This document shows, in pieces, positions 37,877 through 46,839 of a stretch of DNA of 64,000 bases; the first letter of the stretch is position 1, and every line of letters begins with the position of its first letter. The position numbers were made by a program, and so were the translations under genes. Source of the stretch: Listeria goaensis (GTDB taxonomy: Bacteria > Bacillota > Bacilli > Lactobacillales > Listeriaceae); assembly GCF_900186125.1 (NCBI RefSeq), contig NZ_FYBQ01000003.1, positions 1 through 64,000 of the forward strand. Direction: 5' to 3'. The notes below the pieces were generated by a model. The model did not search any database, was not told the DNA's origin, and worked only from the letters and a program-made list of their open reading frames with translations.

Positions 37877-38901
37877 TAAACTTCTTCAAATAACAAACCG
37901 GGTTTGGCATTTAAGGCTAAGTTGCCGAATTTGCCTTCTTCGTAGGCTACCGTTCCTGCTGCTGCAATCATGGCGGCATTGTCTCCGCAAAGTGAAAGCG
38001 GCGGGATGACCAATTGGACGGCTGGAATTTCAAGTTCTGCTTCTTGAATCATTCGTTCGCGTAAGCCTTGGTTTGCCGCAACACCGCCTGCAAGAAGCAA
38101 TTGTTTAACGCCGTATTCTTTTGCAGCAGCAATTGTTTTGGTGACTAAGACGTCGACAACGCTCGCCTGGAAGCTAGCTGCTAGATCAGCAGGACTTGGT
38201 TCTAAGTTTTTTTGGCGCATATTATGGAGCAAATTAATAAACGCAGATTTTAAGCCACTGAAACTAAAATCGTAGCTGCCATCGTCCATCATCGCACGTG
38301 GAAAGTGGAATGTGTCTTCCCCTTCTCTCGCTAGATGGTCGATCTGGACTCCGCCAGGATAAGGCAAACCAAGCGTTCTCGCCACTTTATCGTATGCCTC
38401 ACCAGCTGCGTCATCGCGCGTTTCTCCGATAATCTCAAAATCATTATGTTCTTTCATCAAAACAAGCTCTGTGTGTCCTCCGCTTACGACAAGCGCAAGC
38501 AGCGGAAACTGCATCTCGGTTTCAAAGCGGTTCGCGTAAATATGGCCGGCGATGTGATGCACGGGAATGAGCGGTTTTTGGTGCGAAAAAGCTAGCGTTT
38601 TAGCGGCGTTCACCCCAATGAGTAGCGCTCCCACAAGACCAGGTCCTTCTGTTACGGCAATCCCGTCTACGTCATCTAACGTGACATTCGCCTGATTTAA
38701 CGCCTCTTCGATTACAATGGTAATTTGTTCGACGTGGTGCCTCGAGGCAATTTCAGGTACGACGCCGCCAAAGCGTTTATGGCTCTCAATTTGGGAGGCA
38801 ACGACGTTCGATAAAATTTCCGTGCCGCCTTTTACGATGGCAGCAGCCGTTTCATCGCAGCTTGATTCAATGCCTAAAATAATCGTTTCATTTTTCGTCA
38901 T
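37876..38901 (-). CDS. tsaD: tRNA t6A threonylcarbamoyltransferase TsaD
   Basis: 341 residues from [27 protein letters not shown]-fold metalloenzyme with the metal-binding HHVEQI and [11 protein letters not shown] histidines and the [12 protein letters not shown] nucleotide site. With TsaB and TsaE it adds threonylcarbamoyl to A37 of tRNAs reading ANN codons. The start overlaps the stop of rimI by 4 nt, and the four genes tsaE-tsaB-rimI-tsaD form one transcript (lmo2075-2078 order). Confidence 0.96.
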   Translation of the reverse strand: MTKNETIILGIESSCDETAAAIVKGGTEILSNVVASQIESHKRFGGVVPEIASRHHVEQITIVIEEALNQANVTLDDVDGIAVTEGPGLVGALLIGVNAAKTLAFSHQKPLIPVHHIAGHIYANRFETEMQFPLLALVVSGGHTELVLMKEHNDFEIIGETRDDAAGEAYDKVARTLGLPYPGGVQIDHLAREGEDTFHFPRAMMDDGSYDFSFSGLKSAFINLLHNMRQKNLEPSPADLAASFQASVVDVLVTKTIAAAKEYGVKQLLLAGGVAANQGLRERMIQEAELEIPAVQLVIPPLSLCGDNAAMIAAAGTVAYEEGKFGNLALNAKPGLLFEEV

Positions 38902-39341
38902 GATAAATTCACCCACATTACAAGCGCATCTTCGTCGTTATCTGGATAGTAACGTTTGCGAATTGCGCCGTTTTGAAAATTAAATTTCCGATATAAATTT
39001 TGCGCCCGCGTATTGGATACGCGCACTTCAAGCGTCATGTTTATGACACCGTTCTGCTTTGCTAAATCTAACAGCGCTTTTAGTAGCGCCTCGCCGTATT
39101 TTTGCCCTTGGAAGTCGGGATGAATAGCGACATTCGTAATATGCCCCTCGTCAAGTACGAGCCAAACGCCACCGTAGCCAATGATTCGCCCGTCTAAAAC
39201 GGCTAGTAAATAATGGGCAAATTGGTTGATTGTGAATTCATTTAAAAAGGCTTCACGCGACCACGGGGAACTGAATACAGCATGCTCAATTTGGAGCAGC
39301 GCTTCGATATCTTCTTGCGTTGCTTTTTCAAAAGAAATCAT
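38898..39341 (-). CDS. rimI: Ribosomal protein alanine N-acetyltransferase RimI
   Basis: 147 residues from [23 protein letters not shown], overlapping the tsaB stop by 4 nt. GNAT fold with acetyl-CoA loop [24 protein letters not shown] and [16 protein letters not shown]. RimI acetylates the N terminus of ribosomal protein S18 in E. coli; in Firmicutes it is regularly embedded in the t6A operon, as here. Confidence 0.93.
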   Translation of the reverse strand: MISFEKATQEDIEALLQIEHAVFSSPWSREAFLNEFTINQFAHYLLAVLDGRIIGYGGVWLVLDEGHITNVAIHPDFQGQKYGEALLKALLDLAKQNGVINMTLEVRVSNTRAQNLYRKFNFQNGAIRKRYYPDNDEDALVMWVNLS

Positions 39342-40027
39342 GCTTTCTTCCTCGCTTCGAGCCACTTGCTTTCGGCTTCGGCAAGTTTCAAATAGTCAGG
39401 CGTGAAATTCGTTGCCTCCGTGCCGCTTTCGTGTTGAGCGAGCGCGACAAGACTAGCTGCCCGCGCAAAATTTGTGTCGGCGCTAGCAAACACTGCATGT
39501 TGCCCGAGTTCGCCCGCAATTCGGTCTTGCAAATTCGGCGGGATTGCACCGATAAATAGAATTTTTTCAGTCGTCCCGCTAAAGTTTGCGAGCAATTCGG
39601 TTAGCGCAATATGCTGGTCGGGGAGCAAATTTTCGAGCGCATCACTTTGACGGTAGACGCCCGCATAAACGTTCTCGCGCCGCGCATCCATCAGCGCCAC
39701 AATTTTCCCCGGGAAGTACATCCCACTTTTGGCTAAAATTTGAAGAGACGAAATGCCTACGATAGGAATATTCAAATCCCATGCCAGCGTCTTGGCTACC
39801 GTGACCCCAATTCGAAGCCCTGTATAAGACCCCGGGCCTTTAGAAACAGCAATTTTTGTTACATCGCTTACCGCCACGCCACATTCTTGCATTAGCTCCT
39901 GAATGGCCGGAAGAAGTCTTACGCTATGATTCTTTTTCAAATTTGTCGTCATTTCCCCAATGATTTGCCCTTCTGCTAAAAGTGCAATACTCATCGTATC
40001 TGTCGCTGTATCAATCCCTAATATCAT
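39338..40027 (-). CDS. tsaB: tRNA t6A dimerisation partner TsaB
   Basis: 229 residues. Inactive ASKHA-fold paralogue of TsaD: ILGIDTATDTMSIALLAEG and KIAVSKGPGSYTGLRIGVTVAKTLAW. It holds TsaD and TsaE in the t6A complex. Overlaps its neighbours by 4 nt at each end, which indicates coupled translation. Confidence 0.95.
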   Translation of the reverse strand: MILGIDTATDTMSIALLAEGQIIGEMTTNLKKNHSVRLLPAIQELMQECGVAVSDVTKIAVSKGPGSYTGLRIGVTVAKTLAWDLNIPIVGISSLQILAKSGMYFPGKIVALMDARRENVYAGVYRQSDALENLLPDQHIALTELLANFSGTTEKILFIGAIPPNLQDRIAGELGQHAVFASADTNFARAASLVALAQHESGTEATNFTPDYLKLAEAESKWLEARKKA

Positions 40028-40482
40028 TCTAAAACCTCCGTCAAGAAAGTCTTGTAACGTGTACCAACTGCCTCAAATTCCAAGTTTCGCTCATCATCTG
40101 AAACCCGTGAAATCGTAATTTTCAAATACTCGCTAGGTAAGGTTTCTGCGATATAGTGCGCCCATTCAACGACGCTTACACCATCGCCTAAAAAATATTC
40201 GTCAAAACCAAGTTCATCAGGCGATGCTTCTTCTAAACGGTAAACATCCATATGATAAAGCGGTAAGCGCCCGCTCGTATATTCACGAATTATAGTAAAG
40301 GTTGGACTTTTCACGAGCTGTGTAATACCTAGCCCTTCAGCAAGTCCTTTTGTAAAGGTAGTCTTTCCAGCGCCTAAATCGCCTTCAAGCAAAATAACGA
40401 ACGAAGTATCTACATTTTGACCGATTTTTTTTGCCAGAGCGATTGTCTCTTCGGCATTTTTCGTGTGCTTTTTGACTTTCAT
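40024..40482 (-). CDS. tsaE: tRNA t6A ATPase TsaE
   Basis: 152 residues from MKVKKHTKNAEETIALAKKIG (AGGTG before the ATG). P-loop LLEGDLGAGKTTFTKGLAEGLG and switch-like YHMDVYRLEE match TsaE. It drives the TsaB-TsaD cycle by ATP hydrolysis. First gene of the operon, with a terminator of the upstream lipoprotein gene just before it. Confidence 0.95.
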   Translation of the reverse strand: MKVKKHTKNAEETIALAKKIGQNVDTSFVILLEGDLGAGKTTFTKGLAEGLGITQLVKSPTFTIIREYTSGRLPLYHMDVYRLEEASPDELGFDEYFLGDGVSVVEWAHYIAETLPSEYLKITISRVSDDERNLEFEAVGTRYKTFLTEVLE

Positions 40483-40532
40483 TTTTTTCACCTGTCCATC
40501 GTTTTCTGTTCCTATCATACCATAGAACGCAA

Positions 40533-40560
40533 AAAAGAACAGCTTCCCAGCTGTTCTTTA
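40533..40560 (-). terminator. Terminator between lipoprotein gene and tsaE operon
   Basis: AAAGAACAGCT / AGCTGTTCTTT with a T run on the minus strand. Confidence 0.85.
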
Positions 40561-40566
40561 TCGCTT

Positions 40567-41670
40567 TTAAAAATTAGAATCTGATAAATCTTTGTCGCCG
40601 TACATGCTTTGGATCATCACGGTTTGAATGATTTTTTGAAGCTCATCTGTGCTTACAATTTCATCATCTTTCGGGAATGCAGGAATCTTTTTGAAAGCAA
40701 CATTTTCGATTTTAAATGTGCCGCCTAGTTTCGTGTTGCTTTCTGTATCTTCTGCATTAATTTTCATTGTCATCGATTCAAATTTATCATCTTTACCTGG
40801 TTTCATCGACATTTTCAGGCTAACTTTAATATTTTTTTCTTTTTGCATATCTTTGATTGTATCTGCTAAATCTAAACGAAAATCTTCATATTCTTCGTCA
40901 AAATCCGTTACACTTCCTTGCGATTCAGCAATCGCTTTAACATCTTTTTTCACGCTATCTTCGCCAAGTGCTTTTTCAAAGTCCTTCATTAAGTTAACGA
41001 AATCTTTTTTAGTTAAAGTCGTTGTGATATTACCATTATCATCTTCTGTAAAACGATTTTCGTCCATACCGTTTAAGTAGTCTGTGATAATTTTATTCAA
41101 TTTCTTTTGTAAATCTTCCATCGCTTTTGTAACTGATTCAGACGATTTAGTCGTTTTGTCACCTGTCTCCCCTAATGTTTCAGAAAGTTCAGATGTACTA
41201 ATGTATTTGTTTTTCAAATCTGGATAAGTTTGATTAATTTTAGAAAAAACCCCGCCAGTTTGTTGATCAAGCAACGTCTTTAAATTATCGTCTGGATTAA
41301 CGATTGTATCTAATGGAATATAAGCTTCCCCTGTTTTGTCGTTCATCAAAACGTCCACTTCAAGGTCAAAATTAAGCGCACCATCTGAGCTAAGATTGAA
41401 TGCCACATAAGATTTTTCTGCTTTTTTATCGATAGATGTTGTTGCATCGAGCTGCATTTTCTTAAGCATTTCAATTGTGGATGCTTCACTACCATAAATA
41501 TCATCTGACTCTAAATTATCAATTTTAAATGACATTTTTTGAGTATATTGATCTGGAACGTCAAGCGCTTTTGAATACGTGTCAGCAAATTTCTCTTGCG
41601 GCGTTTGCCCACAAGCTGTAAGTACTAACATTAAAACTAACATAATTGATAAAACTAACCCTTTTTTCAT
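40567..41670 (-). CDS. Putative lipoprotein (lmo2079-like)
   Basis: 367 residues. Signal peptide with lipobox LVLTAC-G, then a hydrophilic, Lys/Asp-rich body (STSIDKKAEKSYVAFNLSSDG; a long linker around residues 165-190; a C-terminal KIENVAFKKIPAFPKDDEIVS). It is likely attached to the outer side of the membrane and fits the Gram-positive lipoprotein group that includes DUF6612/LppX-like folds. Ligand unknown. Position beside tsaE is conserved in L. monocytogenes. Confidence 0.85.
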   Translation of the reverse strand: MKKGLVLSIMLVLMLVLTACGQTPQEKFADTYSKALDVPDQYTQKMSFKIDNLESDDIYGSEASTIEMLKKMQLDATTSIDKKAEKSYVAFNLSSDGALNFDLEVDVLMNDKTGEAYIPLDTIVNPDDNLKTLLDQQTGGVFSKINQTYPDLKNKYISTSELSETLGETGDKTTKSSESVTKAMEDLQKKLNKIITDYLNGMDENRFTEDDNGNITTTLTKKDFVNLMKDFEKALGEDSVKKDVKAIAESQGSVTDFDEEYEDFRLDLADTIKDMQKEKNIKVSLKMSMKPGKDDKFESMTMKINAEDTESNTKLGGTFKIENVAFKKIPAFPKDDEIVSTDELQKIIQTVMIQSMYGDKDLSDSNF

Positions 41671-41748
41671 AAAAAAAATCCTCCTGTATGTATACTATGT
41701 ACTATTTTAATCTACCACAATTTTATAACTAACACAATCGAATACAAA

Positions 41749-41803
41749 AAAATCTAGTCAATAACAAATAAAATTTTCATCATTTGTTAATAACTAGATT
41801 TTG
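41749..41803 (-). terminator. Terminator after the small lipoprotein gene
   Basis: AAATCTAGT / ACTAGATTT outer stem with an inner ATAACAAAT/ATTTGTTA stem. Confidence 0.75.
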
Positions 41804-41813
41804 CGTAATCCGT

Positions 41814-42182
41814 TTAGTCTTTTACGATTATTTTTGTTGCTGGAGCAGATATTGTTCCCGGAGACGGAGCAACTAACTTAACGTCTTCTGGAAAGACAGC
41901 TTGAAATTTAGTGCCCTTTTGGAGGTCAGTAGATTCCATTGTCTTGCCTGACTCATTCACAATAGAAGTTGAACTATTAAAAGTAAAGACAACATTAGAC
42001 GAATCATTTTCCGCTGCACCTTGCCAAGTTAGTATTCCCGAAGCCGTAATTTGGTTCCTACTCGTTATTTCACTCGCATCTGTTATACTTCCATCTAGGA
42101 CTAAATAATTGACAGCATCATTGTTCGAACATGCTGTAAGAAGAAAAAGACTCATCATCAAAATTGAAATAAATTTTTTCAT
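41814..42182 (-). CDS. Small lipoprotein
   Basis: 122 residues, lipobox LFLLTAC-S at position 18. The body VLDGSITDASEITSRNQITASG to NVVFTFNSSTSIVNESGKTM has a beta-strand pattern like small DUF-type (YobA-like) lipoproteins. Function unknown. Confidence 0.8.
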   Translation of the reverse strand: MKKFISILMMSLFLLTACSNNDAVNYLVLDGSITDASEITSRNQITASGILTWQGAAENDSSNVVFTFNSSTSIVNESGKTMESTDLQKGTKFQAVFPEDVKLVAPSPGTISAPATKIIVKD

Positions 42183-42268
42183 TGTCTATCCTTTCACTTA
42201 CTTGTTGTCCTTAGCATAGCATGGCTACAGCCTTTTTAACAAGTCCAAGCGGATTTCTTAAACAATTC

Positions 42269-42625
42269 TTATAGACTGCCTACAAAAAAGCCTAATCCAG
42301 CACATGAAATTCCTAACGCGTACGATAAAATCATATAGGCCGATAAAATTCCCGTTCTTTTTTGCAAGAGAAGCTCCGTGCATTCCACTTTAAAAGTCGA
42401 AAATGTTGTATAGCCACCCATAAATCCAGTTCCGATAAGGAGCTGCCACATATCAGAAAGCTGGCTCGAGATGAGTAGGCCTAGCAGAAAAGAACCTGAA
42501 AGATTGATGAGGAAGGTTGCCCACGGAAAATCGGTTTTCCACTTATTTTTCATCCAAACCGAGATCCCGTAACGTGTCATCCCGCCAAAAGCCGCGCCAA
42601 TGCCCACAAGCAAAAAGTTAAGCAT
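42269..42625 (-). CDS. crcB: Fluoride channel subunit CrcB/Fluc (second copy)
   Basis: 118 residues from MLNFLLVGIGAAFGGMTRYGISV, overlapping crcB1 by 8 nt. Four membrane helices, with the Fluc pore motifs GGMTRYG, NLSGSFLLG and GFMGGYTTFSTF. Fluc channels are double-barrelled dimers; Gram-positive bacteria often have two genes making a heterodimer, as here. Exports fluoride, controlled by the fluoride riboswitch upstream. Confidence 0.93.
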   Translation of the reverse strand: MLNFLLVGIGAAFGGMTRYGISVWMKNKWKTDFPWATFLINLSGSFLLGLLISSQLSDMWQLLIGTGFMGGYTTFSTFKVECTELLLQKRTGILSAYMILSYALGISCAGLGFFVGSL

Positions 42626-42995
42626 GTCGTCCCACCCACTTTGCAGAAAAGAAGTAACCGAGTTTCGCGAAGGCAAGGCCACCGAGCAAGCTGATTCCGA
42701 TGTAGAGAGCAGCGATACTTATGTGCCCTGACTGGAGTAGCTGGATATTTTCCACGCTAAAGCTTGAAAATGTGGTGAACGCCCCGATAAACCCAGTTCC
42801 GAGCCCCGCTACTAGCTCCGGCCGCACTTTCGGATTCGTCGCAACCGCCTGCGTCACAACCGCAAGCAGAAAACACCCCACCAAATTCACCGTGAGTGTC
42901 GCGGCGGGAAACGCATTTCCACCTATAAGTAAACTAATCCCATAACGCGTCATGCCGCCTAGCGCGCTAAAGATGCCAACATATAAAAAATACAT
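42618..42995 (-). CDS. crcB: Fluoride channel subunit CrcB/Fluc (first copy)
   Basis: 125 residues from MYFLYVGIFSALGGMTRYGISL, with GGAGG 7 nt upstream; upstream in-frame starts lie inside or before the ribosome site. Pore motifs are GGMTRYG, NLVGCFLLAV and GFIGAFTTFSSFSVE. Partner of the overlapping second copy. Confidence 0.93.
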   Translation of the reverse strand: MYFLYVGIFSALGGMTRYGISLLIGGNAFPAATLTVNLVGCFLLAVVTQAVATNPKVRPELVAGLGTGFIGAFTTFSSFSVENIQLLQSGHISIAALYIGISLLGGLAFAKLGYFFSAKWVGRHA

Positions 42996-43015
42996 ATTCA
43001 TTCCTCCAATCAAAA

Positions 43016-43063
43016 ACTCCTGTTGAAAAAAACATAGCCAACTATGTTTCTTTCAACAGGAGT
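43016..43063 (-). terminator. Riboswitch expression-platform terminator
   Basis: ACTCCTGTTGAAA, inner AACATAG/CTATGTT, TTTCAACAGGAGT, then TTTTG on the minus strand. It overlaps the 3' strand of the aptamer, so aptamer folding and terminator folding exclude each other. Confidence 0.85.
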
Positions 43064-43101
43064 CATCAGCGCAAAACGCAATAATAGCGAACTCCATCGC
43101 C
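43057..43101 (-). promoter_or_regulatory. Fluoride riboswitch (crcB motif)
   Basis: Minus-strand RNA begins GGCGAUGGAGUUCGC and ends GCUGAUGACUCCUG, the two conserved parts of the crcB aptamer (the CUCC pairs with GGAG to form the pseudoknot). It lies directly upstream of tandem crcB with a terminator built on the shared strand; fluoride should prevent termination. Confidence 0.93.
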
Positions 43102-43220
43102 TCTTTTACTATATGCTTTTAACGTTTTTTTTGCAAGAAAAATATTTATACAAAATCACTTATAATCGTTGACAAAACCGCTAAAAGAATACTATAATAC
43201 TTTTTGTTGGTACAAATTAC

Positions 43221-43304
<84 letters not shown>

Positions 43305-43315
43305 TCATAAAACTA

Positions 43316-43361
43316 GAACGGGTTTCAGGATTAGAAGAATTTTTCTGAAACCCGTTTTTTG
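43316..43361 (+). terminator. Terminator after tRNA-Leu
   Basis: AACGGGTTTCAG / CTGAAACCCGTTTTTTG. Confidence 0.9.
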
Positions 43362-43552
43362 TTGTTTGAGTAGAAAATTTGGATTCAGGTCTGAAACATC
43401 ATACAGTGTTATACAAGAAGCCCCCACTCAAAAAAGAGCAGGAGCTTCCAAATTTATGCCTTATTACATGATTCAACGAATACTGACATATTATTATAGC
43501 CAGCCTTTTCTTCGCAAGAATTCATCTTGTATTCGGGACTCTAAATCTTCTT

Positions 43553-44028
43553 AAAGCTCTTGACACAAAACATCTAAATCGGCTCTATCATACCATTTCC
43601 GGCTATTCTCAAGTCCTATGGCTAGCTCTCCATTAGCAATGGACATCCAAAACTCCCACAGTCAAAGTTTAAGGCACTATAAAAATAATTATACATTTCA
43701 AATTCCATATGAAACATAGTGTACGGAATGTCTGTTTGTCCCGAAATCACAAAATCCTCTATTTTATTCCAAAGTAATTCTTTAGCTTAAACTTTAACTC
43801 ATTCTTAATATTTTCATATCCTTCACTTTTTGGCAATTCAAACATCTCCTTCTGTTGTTAATTCATCATAGTCATGTTTTCCCTTCAAATATTTTCACTC
43901 TTCCAGTACCGCTTTATCCAATGTTGGTATATTAAATTTTTCAAACATTTCATCGCTCGTGCATTAGCGTTCGTTTGTTTTAATATTTTGAGAAAATAAC
44001 ACACCTCGCCCATATCAATTCGATTCAT
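43553..44028 (-). pseudogene. Decayed gene(s), toxin-immunity or antitoxin-like character
   Basis: Minus-strand start MNRIDMGEVCYFLKIL at 44028 has a good GGGGAG site, but the frame soon breaks. Pieces in other frames still read as protein: IPTLDKAVLEE, KHDYDELTTEGDV, ISGQTDIPYTMFHMEFEMYNYF. Several stops separate them, so at least one or two former genes have been lost. The HMEFEMYNYF-type piece reminds me of polymorphic-toxin immunity proteins, which is weak. Confidence 0.5.
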
Positions 44029-44097
44029 TTTAACTCCCCTCTGCGCTTAATGTACTATTCAGAAATATGTATAGATGTGTCTATTTCCCGAATAAAT

Positions 44098-44124
44098 AAA
44101 GACCACTCATAAAATGAGAGGTCA
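44098..44124 (-). terminator. Hairpin after the GNAT gene
   Basis: GACCTCTCAT / ATGAGTGGTC with TTTATTT following on the minus strand. Confidence 0.6.
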
Positions 44125-44184
44125 ACCAAATTTATTCATAATAAGTTTTTCGGAGCATTGTTTTCCATTGATTAAATCATTAGC

Positions 44185-44796
44185 TTAAAATATGTGTTCA
44201 ATTTTTTTCACAAAAACAGATAATCCATTTGGTGTTTCATATTCATTTAGTAATGCAAAACCATTCTTGATATAAAATTGAATTATTTTCGGATTGTTTT
44301 CACATTCTAGGTACAAAATTCTGCCCCCAACAAGCATATGTATTTGCTTTACAGTCTTATACACTAAAGCTAATAATTCTTCTCCAGTAACCGATTCTGC
44401 CTTCTGAGCTATCGTAGAGCAATTCTTACCTAATTGCCCTAGTAAAAAACCTGTAGTCTGATAGTTTTCTAAATCAGATTTAGCCCCAAAACTCATCAAC
44501 CTTTTTTTCATAGAGATATTTAACTTCTGATAATGCTTTTTCGGAATAACCAAAGATTTTGAGGATAGTGAAAAATAGCCTGCAATAAATGGAACCTGCC
44601 TATAAGTTGACATTACTAAGTATGTTTTTGACAAACCTACCTTTTCGAATTCAATTGCTTTGTTATGTAGGAAATATTCAACATCATTAGCACCTTTTGA
44701 TTGATTATTACAAGAAAAAGAAGAAAGTAACTCTTTTACTTTCTCTTCTTCTTGCGTACTTAATAAATCATACAAATTGATTAAATTCAGCCCCAT
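44185..44796 (-). CDS. GNAT-domain protein, candidate toxin of a toxin-antitoxin pair
   Basis: 203 residues. N-terminal helical part (EEKVKELLSSFSCNNQ), then a GNAT-like core with TYLVMSTYRQVPFIAGYFSLSSKSLVIP, LGQLGKNCSTIAQKA (acetyl-CoA loop, LGQLGKN) and VGGRILYLECENNPKIIQFYIKNGFALL. GNAT toxins of the TacT/AtaT type block translation by acetylating aminoacyl-tRNA. The gene starts 3 bp after a 61-residue partner gene, as for such pairs. AT-rich and outside the core region, it fits the accessory island. Confidence 0.75.
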   Translation of the reverse strand: MGLNLINLYDLLSTQEEEKVKELLSSFSCNNQSKGANDVEYFLHNKAIEFEKVGLSKTYLVMSTYRQVPFIAGYFSLSSKSLVIPKKHYQKLNISMKKRLMSFGAKSDLENYQTTGFLLGQLGKNCSTIAQKAESVTGEELLALVYKTVKQIHMLVGGRILYLECENNPKIIQFYIKNGFALLNEYETPNGLSVFVKKIEHIF

Positions 44797-44799
44797 ATT

Positions 44800-44985
44800 T
44801 TATTGTCCCTTAGTTTTAAAAAAAAACTCGTCCATTATATTATTTAATTCACTCTTATCCTTAACGATTTTCACAGGTTGCTTTACGTCAACATTAACTC
44901 TCCGAGAATGGTCAACAGCATTAGCAAGTTTATTACCGGCCTTCGTATTTAACTTAAATTCAGTATAAAAACTTTTTGTAGCCAT
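44800..44985 (-). CDS. Small basic partner of the GNAT protein, candidate antitoxin
   Basis: 61 residues, MATKSFYTEFKLNTKAGNKLANAVDHSRRVN... Strand-then-helix opening (KSFYTEFKLN) like the ribbon-helix-helix family, followed by a longer helix. It is always seen in my memory beside GNAT proteins in Firmicutes. If it is an antitoxin it would bind its own promoter; an AT-rich promoter with dyad TATTACTAATATAATTATTA lies just upstream. Confidence 0.65.
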   Translation of the reverse strand: MATKSFYTEFKLNTKAGNKLANAVDHSRRVNVDVKQPVKIVKDKSELNNIMDEFFFKTKGQ

Positions 44986-45155
44986 ACGTCAACACTCCTA
45001 TATATTATTACTAATATAATTATTATCGTTGACTTTACTATACCCTACTTTATTATTTTTGAAAAGTTATTTACTAAAACTGTAACATTTTATCCATATT
45101 TTTTTATTTCTATCTACAATATCACTTCCCAAAATATGTTGTCGTGTAAAATGTA

Positions 45156-45503
45156 TTATCTCTTGATAGATACTACGCACTTTTTAAGCCATATCTTTGC
45201 AAGATGTTCATAGCCTTGGTTATTTAGATGGTTTTGAGGTGCTTTATACATAAAGTCACCTGTAGCTAAATTCATTGAATCCATTTCATAAAGATTTAAA
45301 TGCTTAATATTATAGCAGCATTAACATAAGCATAATTGGGAATTCCAAGTTTATTATTATCGGGGTACTGTGTAACAGCATACATAGATATAATTCCTAT
45401 TTTTTATTATGTTTGTCCAATCCGCTGCTTCAACTACATTCACTTTTACTATACTGACTAATAAGACAGGCAGTAAAAGTAAAATAAATAAAAATTTTTT
45501 CAT
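45156..45503 (-). pseudogene. Degraded secreted SGNH/GDSL-type hydrolase
   Basis: Starts with a signal peptide (MKKFLFILLLLPVLLVSIVKVNVVEAADW), then breaks. A second frame reads YAVTQYPDNNKLGIPNYAYVNAA. A third ends LATGDFMYKAPQNHLNNQGYEHLAKIWLKK, the usual GDSL C-terminal Asp/His block (D-x-H-N/L-N-x-x-G-Y). The catalytic N-terminal GDS block is missing, so a large internal deletion occurred. Confidence 0.65.
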
Positions 45504-45808
45504 TTCTCGGTCCCCCATTATGTAAGTTAAATTGCTTTCTGAGCATATCATTGAATGACAATTTTTCATCCGAATTTTTATAAAAAAATGATAATTAGAA
45601 TGAATTTATGAGTATTCCAAAGCAAGAGGTCTAATGAGCAAAGTTTGCAGTGCTCTTATAATCATAATGTGTTTATAACTGGTTAGGTGTGACAAGATAT
45701 TGAAAATAGATCGTTTTTACATATTCTTCCTCTTGCTAAGCAAAACACTTTTTATTTTCAAAAAAAACGATACAATGAAAGCGAAACCAATTTATGGAGG
45801 CGAGTTGT
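45504..45808. other. Intergenic region, no gene seen
   Basis: AT-rich. Contains the promoter side of the degraded hydrolase and of the endonuclease/phosphatase-family gene. No structure found beyond a GGAGGCGAG ribosome site at its right end. Confidence 0.4.
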
Positions 45809-46543
45809 ATGAAGGTAGCCAGTTTTAATCTTTGTTGTGATGTTGAAAAAACGGGGGATATTGCTTGGTCCGTTAGATTGCCACTGATTCGGCAGATTAT
45901 TCGCGAAGAAGCGTTTGATGTTTTTGGCGCGCAAGAACTTGTGCCGCATCAGTTGCGGGATTTAAATGTGGAGTCGCCGTATGCGCATTATAGCCTGTTT
46001 CGTGACGGCGGGCAGACGGGCGAGGCCATTAGTATTTTCTACTTGAAAGCGCGGTTTGATTTGCTTGATACGGGCCATTTTTGGCTATCTGAAACCGAAC
46101 AAATTCCGTCCGCTTATAAAGATGCCGCTTTTAAACGCACTTGCATTTGGGTGAAATTACTAGATACACAAACAGGCGACAGCTTTTATATTTTTAACAC
46201 ACATTTTGATCACATATCCGCAGAAGCGCGTACATATTCCGCCAAACTGCTTCAAGAGCGGTTACCGCAAGATGCCCAACTTGTTTTGCTTGGCGATTTT
46301 AACTCCACCCGCGAATCTGAAGCCTTTCAAATTTTGAATGCATCCTTCCAAAATGCTGGTGAAAATAATACGCAGGCCACATTTAATGGCTTTTCTACCG
46401 ATGAAAAAGTTCACGAAGAAATCGATTTTATTTTCACAAAGCAATTTCGTATTAGGCAATTTTATGTTGTGACGAAAACATTTGACGGGCTTTTTGCGTC
46501 CGACCACTACCCCGTCGTTGCGGAAATTTTACAAGAGCGCTAG
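45809..46543 (+). CDS. Endonuclease/exonuclease/phosphatase family protein
   Basis: 244 residues from the ATG behind GGAGGCGAG. Motifs are MKVASFNLCCDVE (Asn), FGAQELVPHQL (Glu metal ligand), FNTHFDHISAEAR (His), VLLGDFNSTRESEAF (GDFN) and GLFASDHYPVVAEI (SDHYP). This is the small EEP family of DNases or lipid/sugar phosphodiesterases; no signal peptide. It belongs to the core genome, bordering the island. Confidence 0.88.
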   Translation: MKVASFNLCCDVEKTGDIAWSVRLPLIRQIIREEAFDVFGAQELVPHQLRDLNVESPYAHYSLFRDGGQTGEAISIFYLKARFDLLDTGHFWLSETEQIPSAYKDAAFKRTCIWVKLLDTQTGDSFYIFNTHFDHISAEARTYSAKLLQERLPQDAQLVLLGDFNSTRESEAFQILNASFQNAGENNTQATFNGFSTDEKVHEEIDFIFTKQFRIRQFYVVTKTFDGLFASDHYPVVAEILQER

Positions 46544-46547
46544 GACA

Positions 46548-46604
46548 AATCTTAACTGAACATGAAAGCCAGGCAGACAATCGAAAAAATGATTTTCTGC
46601 CCGG
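46548..46604 (+). repeat. 57-bp inverted repeat, left copy
   Basis: Sequence from AATCTTAACTGAAC to TTTTCTGCCCGG directly after the EEP gene. It matches the reverse complement of 56524-56580 with about 6 differences in 57 bp. Its inner part forms the hairpin CCAGGCAGA / TCTGCCCGG and ends in TTTTTG here, so it also works as a terminator. Confidence 0.8.
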
Positions 46605-46690
46605 TTTTTGTTGAAGAATAGCTACCTTTGACGGCCAAAAAAGGCACTTTTGTCAAAATAAAAAAGTCCATTTTCAGCCAGTGTATAAAA

Positions 46691-46733
46691 AACGGCCTTA
46701 CCGTATAGTAAGACCGCTTTTTATTTTTGCTAC
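46691..46733. terminator. Hairpin with T run between EEP gene and the 46840 gene
   Basis: AACGGCCTTAC / GTAAGACCGCTTTTT with preceding A run; can serve both converging transcripts. Confidence 0.75.
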
Positions 46734-46839
46734 TTCCGTTAAGATAGGTTATGCAATTACATTTTTATAAGTATTTTTCTCTACTTTTCTTGCCGCCTCT
46801 GCTCCACTCTTTTCATGATGAACCAGATATTTAAGTTTT

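Noticed and set aside
43420-43455. Short direct and inverted repeats after tRNA as a CRISPR or att site
   Set aside because: Only one imperfect hairpin is seen; no repeat-spacer periodicity and no copy of the tRNA 3' end was found in the window.
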